Positions 51,862 through 61,516 of a stretch of 64,000 nt of DNA are shown one piece after another. The number at the start of each line of letters is the position of its first letter. Position 1 is the first letter of the stretch. Source of the DNA: Mxb001 sp046046455 (GTDB lineage: Bacteria > Actinomycetota > Actinomycetes > S36-B12); assembly GCA_046046455.1 (NCBI GenBank), contig JBJOJS010000066.1, positions 138,699 through 202,698 of the forward strand, given 5' to 3'. The notes below the pieces were generated by a model. It saw only the letters and a list, made by a program, of their open reading frames with translations. It was not told where the DNA came from and did no database searches. A program made the translations under genes and the position numbers.

Positions 51862-52355
51862 AGGCCGGCGGTCCTCTCCTCACCGCGCGCCGCAAGACGA
51901 TCGCGCAAGGCCGCGGCATCTGCGGGGAGAAGACCGGGAATCGTGGCGTCAGTGGTCGCCGCCGCGGTGTGCAATTGCACGGTCGCGATGCCCAGCCAGC
52001 GATCGATCGGCCCGGCCTGAAGATCCACCATCTGCATGCGTCCGTACGGCACGATCACGAGGCGTCGGATGAGCAGGCCGCTGACGACAAGAAGATCGTC
52101 GGAGCGCTCGGCGTAGCCGAAGGACCTGACCCGGCGGCCGACGAGCCACCACGCCCAGGCGAACACCACGACCGCCGCCACTGCATACGCGATCAGCCAC
52201 ACCCGCGCGAGCGGAATGAGCGCGATGGCGAAGCCACCCGCGACCACGAGGAGGTACGCCAGCGCGAGCGTGATGCGCCGCGCCGTGGCCAGTCGGGGTG
52301 ACACCGGGACCCACCCGGCGTCCGGCGGCGCAAAGGGGTCGGCGCCCTGATCCAT
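51858..52355 (-). CDS. bPH2 (YdbS-like) membrane protein
   Basis: A 165-residue protein with two transmembrane helices (about 28-48 and 52-72) followed by one bPH2 domain containing V-P-Y-G-R-M-Q-M-V-D-L-Q. It is the YdbS partner of the downstream YdbT-like gene. CAGAGT lies 6 nt before the ATG as a weak leaderless -10. It is divergent from nuoD2 with a 44-nt spacer. Confidence 0.87.
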   Translation of the reverse strand: MDQGADPFAPPDAGWVPVSPRLATARRITLALAYLLVVAGGFAIALIPLARVWLIAYAVAAVVVFAWAWWLVGRRVRSFGYAERSDDLLVVSGLLIRRLVIVPYGRMQMVDLQAGPIDRWLGIATVQLHTAAATTDATIPGLLPADAAALRDRLAARGEERTAGL

Positions 52356-52399
52356 GGCTCCACTCTGGCATGCGCGGGACGTCGTGGCATGCTGCCCGC

Positions 52400-53518
52400 A
52401 TGACCGAGGCGATCATCGGCACCGGTATGGCACCTGCCGACATGACCCTCGATCTCGGCGATCTGCACCCCTCGGGCCACGGCGCACTTCGACTCAGGTG
52501 CCGTACCGAGGACGATCGCGTCGTCACCGCCGATCCCGAGCCGGGACTGCTGCACCGCGGCACCGAGAAGCTGCTCGAGGCGCGCGACTACCGACAGGCC
52601 CTCATGCTCGCGAATCGCCATGACTGGCTCGGCGCCGCCGTCTCCGAGATCGCCCTCGCGACGGCCATCGAGGAGCTCCTCGGTCTTGAGGTCCCACCTC
52701 GCGCAGTGTGGCTGCGCACGCTGCTCTGCGAGATCACCCGCGTCTCGGCCGCACTGCTCCATCTCGCGGGAGGAGCCACGCTCCCCCCGCACGGCGTCGC
52801 CGTGACCAGCGCTCCGGGAATGGCGGCGCGCGAGGCGTGGCTGCGCTGCCTGGAGACGATGACCGGTGGTCGCGTCCACCCCATGGTCACCCGCATCGGA
52901 GGTCTCGCACATGACGCGCCCGCAGACTGGGGCGACCAGATCGCTGCCGCTATCGCGGTGACGCGGGCCGAGATGCCGACGATCCTCGAAGCGGTCGATG
53001 CCGCCATCCCCGCCGGTATCGCCACCCTCACCACGGATGAGGCCATCCGCTGGGGCGTGGGCGGCCCCGTCGCCCGAGCGAGCGGCCTCGATGAGGATCT
53101 GCGGCGCGATGCCCCCGCACTCGCCTACCCGGATCTCGCCGACGTCATCCGTGTCATCACCTCAGACGAGGGCGACGCGCGCACGCGCTATCGCGTGCTC
53201 GCCGAGCAGGTCGTCACCGATCTCGAGGTGATCGCCGCATGCTGGTCTCGCGTCCCCGAGGGCGACATCGACGTTCGCCTGCCCAAGGTCGTGCGCGCAC
53301 CCGAGGGCGCGGCGTACTCCTGCCTGGAGTCGGCCATGGGTCCCAGTGGCGCCTACGTCGTGTCGACGGGCGGGACGACACCGTGGCGGGTGCGGCTCCG
53401 CACCGCCTCCTATGCGAATGTGCAAGCTATGGGCGCTGCGCTGCCGGGAGCCGCTCTGGCAGACCTACCCGCCGCGGTGGGGTCGTTCTTCTTCGTCGCG
53501 GGCGATCTCGACCACTGA
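52400..53518 (+). CDS. NuoD-like subunit paralogue (NuoD2)
   Basis: A 372-residue relative of the 49-kDa/NuoD subunit of complex I, encoded apart from the nuo operon, as nuoD2 is in Streptomyces. It keeps the loop L-H-P-S-G-H-G (His23, His27) and the block G-L-L-H-R-G-T-E-K-L (Arg53), the equivalent of the methylated Arg85 of bovine NDUFS2. The tyrosine that contacts the quinone head (bovine Tyr108) is Trp76 here. It is shorter than NuoD and its C-terminus is changed, so it may not form an ordinary complex I. The ATG at 52400 is chosen because similarity begins there; no ribosome binding site is clear. Confidence 0.83.
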   Translation: MTEAIIGTGMAPADMTLDLGDLHPSGHGALRLRCRTEDDRVVTADPEPGLLHRGTEKLLEARDYRQALMLANRHDWLGAAVSEIALATAIEELLGLEVPPRAVWLRTLLCEITRVSAALLHLAGGATLPPHGVAVTSAPGMAAREAWLRCLETMTGGRVHPMVTRIGGLAHDAPADWGDQIAAAIAVTRAEMPTILEAVDAAIPAGIATLTTDEAIRWGVGGPVARASGLDEDLRRDAPALAYPDLADVIRVITSDEGDARTRYRVLAEQVVTDLEVIAACWSRVPEGDIDVRLPKVVRAPEGAAYSCLESAMGPSGAYVVSTGGTTPWRVRLRTASYANVQAMGAALPGAALADLPAAVGSFFFVAGDLDH

Positions 53519-53541
53519 CGAGAAGTCCTCTCCCTGGAGAC

Positions 53542-53835
53542 CTAGCCCTTGCCGTGCTCGCGCAGGTAGGTGGCAAAGCGTGCGCGCAGCAGGGCCTCGG
53601 TGTCCTCGTCGAGCTCAGGGTTGTCGCCGAACATCTGCGTGAAGGCCTTGATGGACTCGATGATCGTGCCCCCGGTGGAGCCGAGGTCCCCTCCCTCGCC
53701 CTCGATAGCGACCATCCCGGGCATGTGGGAGTAGACGTCGACGAAGAAGCCGAGGTCGAGCCGGTGCTCCGCGAGGTGGAAGGCGCGTTGGCGCAACTCA
53801 TCGAAGGGAAGGTCTTCCAGCGGAGCATCGGTCAT
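53542..53835 (-). CDS. Small acidic protein of unknown function
   Basis: A 97-residue acidic, mostly helical protein with no recognised domain. Its C-terminal part carries L-L-R-A-R-F-A-T-Y-L-R-E-H. The ATG at 53835 has TAGAGT 6 nt upstream, so it appears leaderless. It converges on nuoD2 and follows the DUF3180 gene by 9 nt. It may belong to the NuoD2 cassette or to the end of the fol operon. Confidence 0.7.
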   Translation of the reverse strand: MTDAPLEDLPFDELRQRAFHLAEHRLDLGFFVDVYSHMPGMVAIEGEGGDLGSTGGTIIESIKAFTQMFGDNPELDEDTEALLRARFATYLREHGKG

Positions 53836-53841
53836 GGCGGC

Positions 53842-53847
53842 ACTCTA
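53842..53847 (-). promoter_or_regulatory. -10 element of the 97-residue protein gene, leaderless type
   Basis: TAGAGT on the minus strand, 6 nt before ATG 53835, overlapping the DUF3180 stop codon. Confidence 0.5.
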
Positions 53848-54333
53848 GTCGGCACCAGGATCACGCAGACGGCACATGTGCTCGAGCCAGAGCGCTGAGC
53901 CCACCAGAAGTGCGCAGGCGGCGACACTCGCCAGCGCAGCGCTGAGCGATGCCGATCCGGTAGGAGTGTCGCGTACGCCGATGAGTCCGAAGGCGATGCC
54001 GAGATAGAAGCCGCCGATGAGCGCCCCGGTGCGGGAGGCCGCCAGGGCGAGCGCCGCGGTGCGCGCGGCGACGATCGGGGGCATGGGGCTGTCGCTTCGC
54101 CCGAAGGCGCCTGTCGCGGCCGGACCCGATCGCGGCTTGCCGCCCAGACGTCCACGGCTGAGCACCGTCCAGCCGAGAACGCCGAGGGCGAGCACCCACA
54201 GCGCTACGGCGGCCAGCCAGGGGACGCCGAGGACACGACCGGCCAGCCGCTCCACGAGATCGACGAGCACCCACCCCACGGCGAGTGCGACGGAGGCGAT
54301 CGCGACGAGTGGCACCCAGCGCGTCGGCTTCAC
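53845..54333 (-). CDS. DUF3180 membrane protein
   Basis: A 162-residue protein with four hydrophobic helices (about 7-27, 38-57, 88-112, 127-149) and a conserved R-T-A-A-L-A-x-A-x-S-R-T-G-A segment. DUF3180 proteins follow folK in Actinomycetes (Rv3605c in Mycobacterium) and have no known function. Its ATG overlaps the folK stop. Confidence 0.88.
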   Translation of the reverse strand: MKPTRWVPLVAIASVALAVGWVLVDLVERLAGRVLGVPWLAAVALWVLALGVLGWTVLSRGRLGGKPRSGPAATGAFGRSDSPMPPIVAARTAALALAASRTGALIGGFYLGIAFGLIGVRDTPTGSASLSAALASVAACALLVGSALWLEHMCRLRDPGAD

Positions 54334-54830
54334 GGAGCGTCCTTCCCTGGGACGACGAGGGCCAGGTCCGCGCGCTGCATCACGCCGCTCGAATCAAGGG
54401 CGAGATCCCTGACCGGACCCTGCGGGAGGACGGCGGAGGGATCCGCATCGAGCCAGGGTACGCAGACGAAGGCACGCTCATGCGCTCGCGGGTGAGGCAG
54501 AGTCAGTGCCGGATCATCGAGCACGACACCGTCGATGGCGATGACATCGATGTCGAGCGTGCGCGGGCCCCAGCGCACCTCGCGCACGCGATCGTGCGCG
54601 GCCTCGATCTCCTGGCAGACGGCCAGCACATCGTGTGGTGAGGCCAACGTGTCGACGATGACGACCGCATTGAGGAAGTTGTCCTGCTCAGGACCTCCCA
54701 CGGGGGCAGTCTCGTAGACACCGGATATCGCGAGGACGTCGACGCTGAGGGAGAGCGCATCGAGCGCCCCCTGCAGGTGCCCCATGCGATCCCCGAGATT
54801 GGATCCGATCGACAGCACCGCTCGACTCAC
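54330..54830 (-). CDS. folK: 2-Amino-4-hydroxy-6-hydroxymethyldihydropteridine diphosphokinase
   Basis: Pyrophosphorylates the pterin for folate synthesis. The 166-residue protein has S-I-G-S-N-L-G-D at 7-14 and the HPPK signature R-W-G-P-R-T-L-D-I-D at 86-95. The GTG start overlaps the folB stop (GTGA). It continues the folE-folP-folB-folK order. Confidence 0.95.
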   Translation of the reverse strand: MSRAVLSIGSNLGDRMGHLQGALDALSLSVDVLAISGVYETAPVGGPEQDNFLNAVVIVDTLASPHDVLAVCQEIEAAHDRVREVRWGPRTLDIDVIAIDGVVLDDPALTLPHPRAHERAFVCVPWLDADPSAVLPQGPVRDLALDSSGVMQRADLALVVPGKDAP

Positions 54831-55213
54831 GCACGCTCCCGGAGGATCCGCAGCACCACATCGGTCGCCGGCACCCCTACGGGTGCTTCGGGCTTGTGCA
54901 GGGCGATCTCGACCGCCTGCACTCCGGTGAACTCCAGACAGCGCGCGGCGATGCGCTCGGCCAGGGTCTCGATGAGATCGACAGGATCGCCTGCCAACTC
55001 GGCGTACACCGCTTGGGCGACCTGGGAGTAATCGACGGTATCGCCGAGATCATCGCTGCCGGCGGCCTGGCGAGTGTCGACAGCGAGGATGACGTCGGCG
55101 ATGAAGGGCTGTCCGGTGACCCGCTCGGAGTCGAGCACGCCGTGATGACCTCGTGCCCGGATGCCATGCACCTCGATGAGGTCTCGTCCCGGACCGGGGA
55201 CCAGTGCGGTCAT
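54827..55213 (-). CDS. folB: Dihydroneopterin aldolase
   Basis: Cleaves dihydroneopterin to the hydroxymethyl pterin used by FolK. The 128-residue protein has G-I-R-A-R-G-H-H-G-V near residue 17, Y-S-Q-V, E-R-I-A and the catalytic-lysine segment H-K-P-E-A-P. The ATG at 55213 overlaps the folP stop (ATGA). Confidence 0.94.
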   Translation of the reverse strand: MTALVPGPGRDLIEVHGIRARGHHGVLDSERVTGQPFIADVILAVDTRQAAGSDDLGDTVDYSQVAQAVYAELAGDPVDLIETLAERIAARCLEFTGVQAVEIALHKPEAPVGVPATDVVLRILRERA

Positions 55214-56064
55214 GACGGCTCCGTCCATGCTCGTGCGACGAGTACGGCGTCGCGACTGGCACGCACCTCGTGCACGCGCACGCACCAGATACCGGCTGCC
55301 GCGGCGAGTGCCGTGACAGCATCGCCAGCGGCGTCACGCTCCTCGAAGGGCCGCGGATCGCCGCTGTCATCGGAAAGGAGGTCACCGAGGAATCTCTTGC
55401 GCGATGCACCGAGGAGCAGGGGCCGGCCGAGGGCCATCAGCGCGTCGAGGCTGCGAAGCAGTGCCCAGTTGTGCGGCGACCGCTTCGCGAATCCGAGTCC
55501 GGGGTCGAGGACCACGCGCTCGACATCCACGCCCGCAGCCGCCAGGGCATCAAGCCGCGCGGTGAGTTCAGCGCACACCTCGCCGACGACATCGTCGTAC
55601 GTCGCCAGCTCCTCCATGACGTCGCTCGGACCCCGCCAGTGCATGGCGACGTAGGGGATGGGGCCGGAGGCGAGCCAGGGGAGCATGTCGGGATCTGCGC
55701 GTCCACCGCTCACGTCGTTGACGAGCACGGCCCCGGCGGTCACGCAGGCGTCGGCGACGCGAGCGCGCATGGTGTCGATGCTCACCGGTACGCCGGCATC
55801 GACGAGCTCGCGCACGACCGGGAGGACACGATCGAGTTCGTCCTCGACAGTGATGCGTCGGGCACCGGGTCGCGTCGATTCGCCTCCGACATCGACGAGG
55901 TCTGCCCCGTCTGCATGGAGTTGGAGACCGCGCTCAACGGCGCCGCGCGTCTCAGACCAACGACCGCCATCGGAGAAGGAATCGGGAGTCACGTTGAGGA
56001 TGCCCATGACCAGCGTGCGATCGAGATCGGCGAGGGCCGGGGGCAGGCCGTGGGGTCCGAGCAC
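55210..56064 (-). CDS. folP: Dihydropteroate synthase
   Basis: Joins the pterin to p-aminobenzoate and is the sulfonamide target. The 284-residue TIM barrel has N-V-T-P-D-S-F-S-D-G-G at 24-34, D-V-G-G-E-S-T-R-P-G, N-D-V-S-G and G-A-S-R-K-R-F. The GTG start lies 2 nt after the folE stop. Confidence 0.96.
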   Translation of the reverse strand: MLGPHGLPPALADLDRTLVMGILNVTPDSFSDGGRWSETRGAVERGLQLHADGADLVDVGGESTRPGARRITVEDELDRVLPVVRELVDAGVPVSIDTMRARVADACVTAGAVLVNDVSGGRADPDMLPWLASGPIPYVAMHWRGPSDVMEELATYDDVVGEVCAELTARLDALAAAGVDVERVVLDPGLGFAKRSPHNWALLRSLDALMALGRPLLLGASRKRFLGDLLSDDSGDPRPFEERDAAGDAVTALAAAAGIWCVRVHEVRASRDAVLVARAWTEPS

Positions 56065-56066
56065 GG

Positions 56067-56677
56067 CTAGTCCCGAAGGAGAGCCATGGCCTCGGCGCGG
56101 GTGGCCGGGTCCGTGAGCGCACCGCGCACGGCGCTGGTCATGGTGCGGGCGCCGGGCTTGCGCACGCCACGCATCGACATGCAGAGGTGCTCGCAGGAGA
56201 CGACGACAATGGCTCCCTTGGGCTCGAGGATGCGCATGAGCGCATCGGCGATCTGCGACGTGAGCCGCTCCTGCACCTGTGGGCGCTTGGCATAGACATC
56301 CACGAGGCGGGCGAGCTTGGACAGTCCTGTGATGCGTCCGTCATCACCCGGGATGTAGCCGACATGAGCCACGCCATGGAAGGGCACGAGGTGGTGCTCG
56401 CAGGTGCTGTAGATCTCGATGTCGCGCACGATGACGAGTTCGTCGTGCCCGAGATCGAAGGTGGTGGTGAGGACATCCTCCGCGGTCATGCGCATACCGC
56501 TGAAGATCTCCTCGTAGGCGCGGGCCACACGCGCCGGGGTGTCGAGCAGACCTTCACGGTCGGGGTCCTCGCCGACGGCGATGAGGAGCTCGCGCACGGC
56601 ACGCTCAGCACGCTCGCGGTCGAAGGGCCCGAGGGCGGGGGGCTCGCGGTCAAGTGAGACCCGAGTGATCTCCGAGG

Positions 56678-56681
<4 letters not shown>
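56067..56681 (-). CDS. folE: GTP cyclohydrolase I
   Basis: Opens the folate pathway by converting GTP to dihydroneopterin triphosphate. The 204-residue protein has zinc ligands Cys94 and His97 (C-E-H-H) and Cys167 (C-E-H-L-C). The GTG start at 56681 overlaps the ftsH stop (GTGA). The longer upstream open frame lies inside ftsH and is not used. Confidence 0.96.
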
Positions 56682-58687
<2,006 letters not shown>

Positions 58688-58762
58688 CTGGTCGGCTTCC
58701 CTTGGTCGTCGATGAGGCGGCAACACACCCCGGCCCGCGGGCATTCCCGCCCGCTCCCTCGA

Positions 58763-58768
58763 AGGTAC
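58763..58768 (-). promoter_or_regulatory. Candidate -10 element of ftsH
   Basis: TACCTT on the minus strand, about 75 nt before the ftsH ATG. No convincing -35 element is seen. Confidence 0.3.
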
Positions 58769-58792
58769 ACCGGGCGCCGCGGCGAAGGCCGG

Positions 58793-59347
58793 TCAGCCGC
58801 CGTACACCCTGGGATCGAGGACGCTCACCTGACGAAGGTTGCGGTAGCGCTCGGCGTAGTCCAGTCCATATCCGACGACGAAGACATTGGGGATATCGAA
58901 TCCGACGTACTTGGGCTCCACAGGGATCCGCAGCGCCTCCGGCTTGCGCAGCAGCGTGAAGACCTCGACCGACTCCGCCCCGCGGGACTTGAGGTTGCGC
59001 AGCAGCCACGACAGCGTGAGTCCCGTGTCGAGGATGTCCTCGACCACGAGCACATTGCGGCCCTGCAGGTCGGTGTCGAGGTCCTTGAGGATGCGCACCA
59101 CTCCGGAGGATTGAGTGCCCGAGCCGTACGACGACACCGCCATCCAGTCGACGGTCACATGGGACTTGAGATGGCGCATGAAGTCGGCCATGACGATGGT
59201 CGCACCCTTGAGCACACCGACGAGCAGGAGGTCTCGGCCGGCGTAGTCCACGTCGACCTGCGCGGCCACCTCCGCGAGTCGCTGCTGGAGCTGCTCGTCG
59301 GTGATGAGGATCTCGGTGATCTCGGACGGCACGTGGTCGGCGTCCAC
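58793..59347 (-). CDS. hpt: Hypoxanthine phosphoribosyltransferase
   Basis: Purine salvage enzyme, 184 residues. The PRPP-binding loop V-V-E-D-I-L-D-T-G-L-T-L lies near residue 115, and the active-site loop V-S-S-Y-G-S-G-T near residue 72. The GTG start at 59347 has GAGGAG 5 nt upstream and lies 2 nt after the tilS stop. tilS-hpt-ftsH is a conserved order in both Actinomycetes and Bacillus. Confidence 0.95.
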   Translation of the reverse strand: MDADHVPSEITEILITDEQLQQRLAEVAAQVDVDYAGRDLLLVGVLKGATIVMADFMRHLKSHVTVDWMAVSSYGSGTQSSGVVRILKDLDTDLQGRNVLVVEDILDTGLTLSWLLRNLKSRGAESVEVFTLLRKPEALRIPVEPKYVGFDIPNVFVVGYGLDYAERYRNLRQVSVLDPRVYGG

Positions 59348-59349
59348 TG

Positions 59350-60348
59350 CTACTCCTCGCGGTCGTGTCGACGTCGCTCCGCGACCGGGGGGACGCGGCG
59401 GATCGCCAGCCTGCCATATGCGCGCTCGCCGATGAGGCCCCCCGGGAGATCGACGCCTCCCTGGCCATGCCAGTCGGTGACCAGGGACTCGATCCGATCC
59501 ACGTGCGCCGCGGTCAGGGCGCCCGCCGGACACCCGGATGCAATCGCGGCGGACCTGATGATCCGAGTGCGCAGCGCCCGAGGAAGTGCGGCGAGACCCA
59601 CGGCGTCGAGAGTCCCGTCGGCGTCGGTCACGTCGGCGGATGCCTGCCCGGCGAAGTCATCGAGTGCATCGGCGTCATCGCTGAGGAGTCGTGCGGACCG
59701 GGCCAGACCGGACACGACGTCGGGACCGAGGGCATCGACGAGCGCGGGCAGGGCGCCATGACGCACGCGCGTGCGCGCGAATCCCGGGTCGTCGTTGTGG
59801 GGGTCCTCCCACGTGTCGAGGCCTTCCGCGCTCGCACGCACGACGTCGCGGGGGAGATCCAGCAGCGGCCTGCGCCAGCGCCCGGTCACGGGGGCCATGG
59901 CGGCGAGCGATCGAGCACCCGACCCGCGCGCGAGTCGCAACAGCACGGTCTCCGCCTGATCATCGCGCGTGTGCGCAAGCAGGATCGCGGCCGCACCCAG
60001 ACGATCGGCGATACCCTCGAGAGCCGCCCTGCGCGCATCACGCGCGGCAGCTTCGGGGCCGACGCCCTTCGCCGAAGCATCGACTCTCTCGATGATCACC
60101 GAGTCGAGTCCGAGACGCTCGCACGCGCGAGCAGCGCGAGCAGCGACGTCTGCCGAGTCAGGCTGCAGAGCGTGGTCGATGATCCCCGCCGCGGCAGGCC
60201 GGCCGGTGAGCGCGACCGCCTGCGCCAACGCCAGCGAGTCTGCACCGCCCGAGACCCCGACGAGCACGCACGCGTCACCGGGGAGATCCGCGAGGCAGTC
60301 CTCGACAGCACGGCGCACGGCCTGGACCGGGTCCCGCCGGGAGGTCAT
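59350..60348 (-). CDS. tilS: tRNA(Ile)-lysidine synthase
   Basis: Converts C34 of the CAU-anticodon isoleucine tRNA to lysidine. The 332-residue PP-loop ATPase has S-G-G-A-D-S at 33-38, I-D-H-A-L and A-H-T-R-D-D-Q-A-E-T. It lacks the far C-terminal domain of E. coli TilS, as other actinobacterial forms do. The ATG overlaps the metalloprotease stop (ATGA). Confidence 0.95.
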   Translation of the reverse strand: MTSRRDPVQAVRRAVEDCLADLPGDACVLVGVSGGADSLALAQAVALTGRPAAAGIIDHALQPDSADVAARAARACERLGLDSVIIERVDASAKGVGPEAAARDARRAALEGIADRLGAAAILLAHTRDDQAETVLLRLARGSGARSLAAMAPVTGRWRRPLLDLPRDVVRASAEGLDTWEDPHNDDPGFARTRVRHGALPALVDALGPDVVSGLARSARLLSDDADALDDFAGQASADVTDADGTLDAVGLAALPRALRTRIIRSAAIASGCPAGALTAAHVDRIESLVTDWHGQGGVDLPGGLIGERAYGRLAIRRVPPVAERRRHDREE

Positions 60349-61361
60349 CCGTGGACCCGGGCAATCCACGCCGCCGGATCGGTGATCTCCCCCGGCCGAG
60401 GAAGCGTCTCGGGCGATGTCCACACGGCGTTGAAGTCCTGCATGCCCACCCGCTCGACGACGGCGCGGACGAAGGCGGCGCCCTCGACGTACTGGCGCAG
60501 CTTGGCGTCGAGGCCGAGAAGGCGCCGGAGTGCCCCGTCGAGCGTGCCCGCCTGCTGACGCCGGTGGTCGAATCGCTCGCGGATGAGCTCGACGCTGGGC
60601 ACGACCTGCGGGCCGACCGCATCCATGACCACATCGGCGTGACCCTCGAGGAGCGACATGAGAGCGGTGAGGCGATCGAGGATCGCGCGCTGCTCCTGCG
60701 TCTGCACGAGATCGATCAGTCCGCCCGATCCGCGGGTCCCCCGCCGAAGTCCGGAGATGACACGTCCGATCGCACTGCCCGCATCAGGGTCGACCGCGCG
60801 GAGATAGGCGTGCACCTCGTCCGTGAAGTAGCCGGAGAGCCAAGGCACCGCACCGAACTGCACCCGGTGGGTCTCCTCGTGCAGGCACACCCAGAGACGG
60901 AAGTCCGTCGGGGGTACGTCGAGTTGTCGCTCGGCGTGGACGATGTTGGGAGCGACGAGGAGCAGACGACCGTGACCCCCGAATGCCTCGTACTGACCCA
61001 GCACCTTCGAGGACAGCCACGCGAGGACTGCACCCATCTGCACCGCGGTCGTGCGCGACCCCACCGCGCGTACGACACGATTGCCATCGCCGCCGAGGAC
61101 ATCCGCGACCGGCTCGGTGGCGGTGCGCAACTGCTCGACGTTGGACGCGATCCATGCCTTACGTCCGACCACCACACTGCGATGGGCTTCGAACGGTGCC
61201 TCGAGCCCGGTCACATCGGCGACGGGCTGCACGGCGCGCTCGCTCGCACGCCGCAACTGCCGCACGGCCGCCTCGACATCCTCGCGGGAGTCGGGTGGTC
61301 CTGCGGGCGCGAGGCGCGCACCCGTGGCAACCGCGAGTGCCCAGTCCACGGGGTCGGTCAT
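60345..61361 (-). CDS. Zinc-dependent metalloprotease family protein (Rv3626c-like)
   Basis: A 338-residue protein with H-E-E-T-H at 161-165 and a downstream L-L-E-G-H-A-D-V-V-M-D segment that supplies a third zinc ligand, as in the actinobacterial DUF2342 family sometimes labelled coenzyme F420 biosynthesis-associated. There is no signal peptide, so it is probably cytoplasmic. The substrate is unknown. TACAGT lies 6 nt before the ATG, a leaderless start; this may be the first gene of the tilS-hpt series. Confidence 0.87.
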   Translation of the reverse strand: MTDPVDWALAVATGARLAPAGPPDSREDVEAAVRQLRRASERAVQPVADVTGLEAPFEAHRSVVVGRKAWIASNVEQLRTATEPVADVLGGDGNRVVRAVGSRTTAVQMGAVLAWLSSKVLGQYEAFGGHGRLLLVAPNIVHAERQLDVPPTDFRLWVCLHEETHRVQFGAVPWLSGYFTDEVHAYLRAVDPDAGSAIGRVISGLRRGTRGSGGLIDLVQTQEQRAILDRLTALMSLLEGHADVVMDAVGPQVVPSVELIRERFDHRRQQAGTLDGALRRLLGLDAKLRQYVEGAAFVRAVVERVGMQDFNAVWTSPETLPRPGEITDPAAWIARVHG

Positions 61362-61367
61362 CCGACG

Positions 61368-61373
61368 ACTGTA
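61368..61373 (-). promoter_or_regulatory. -10 element of the metalloprotease gene, leaderless type
   Basis: TACAGT on the minus strand, 6 nt before ATG 61361. Confidence 0.5.
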
Positions 61374-61444
61374 CGTCGCCACGAACTCGGGTGGCTCAGC
61401 CGCGGTCCGAGGTCGATCCCATTCGCGGTCAGACGAGTGACCCT

Positions 61445-61495
61445 CGAACTTTGGGACGAAAGCCGCGCGGGTGGGCACATTCGTCCCAAAGTTCG
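61445..61495. repeat. Perfect 16-bp inverted repeat with 19-nt loop
   Basis: The arms at 61445-61460 and 61480-61495 are exact complements. It lies 22 nt after the dacB stop in the dacB to metalloprotease spacer. It could act as a terminator-like hairpin for dacB, but no T-run is present. Confidence 0.75.
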
Positions 61496-61516
61496 CCGGG
61501 ACTCCGGGTAGAGCGC

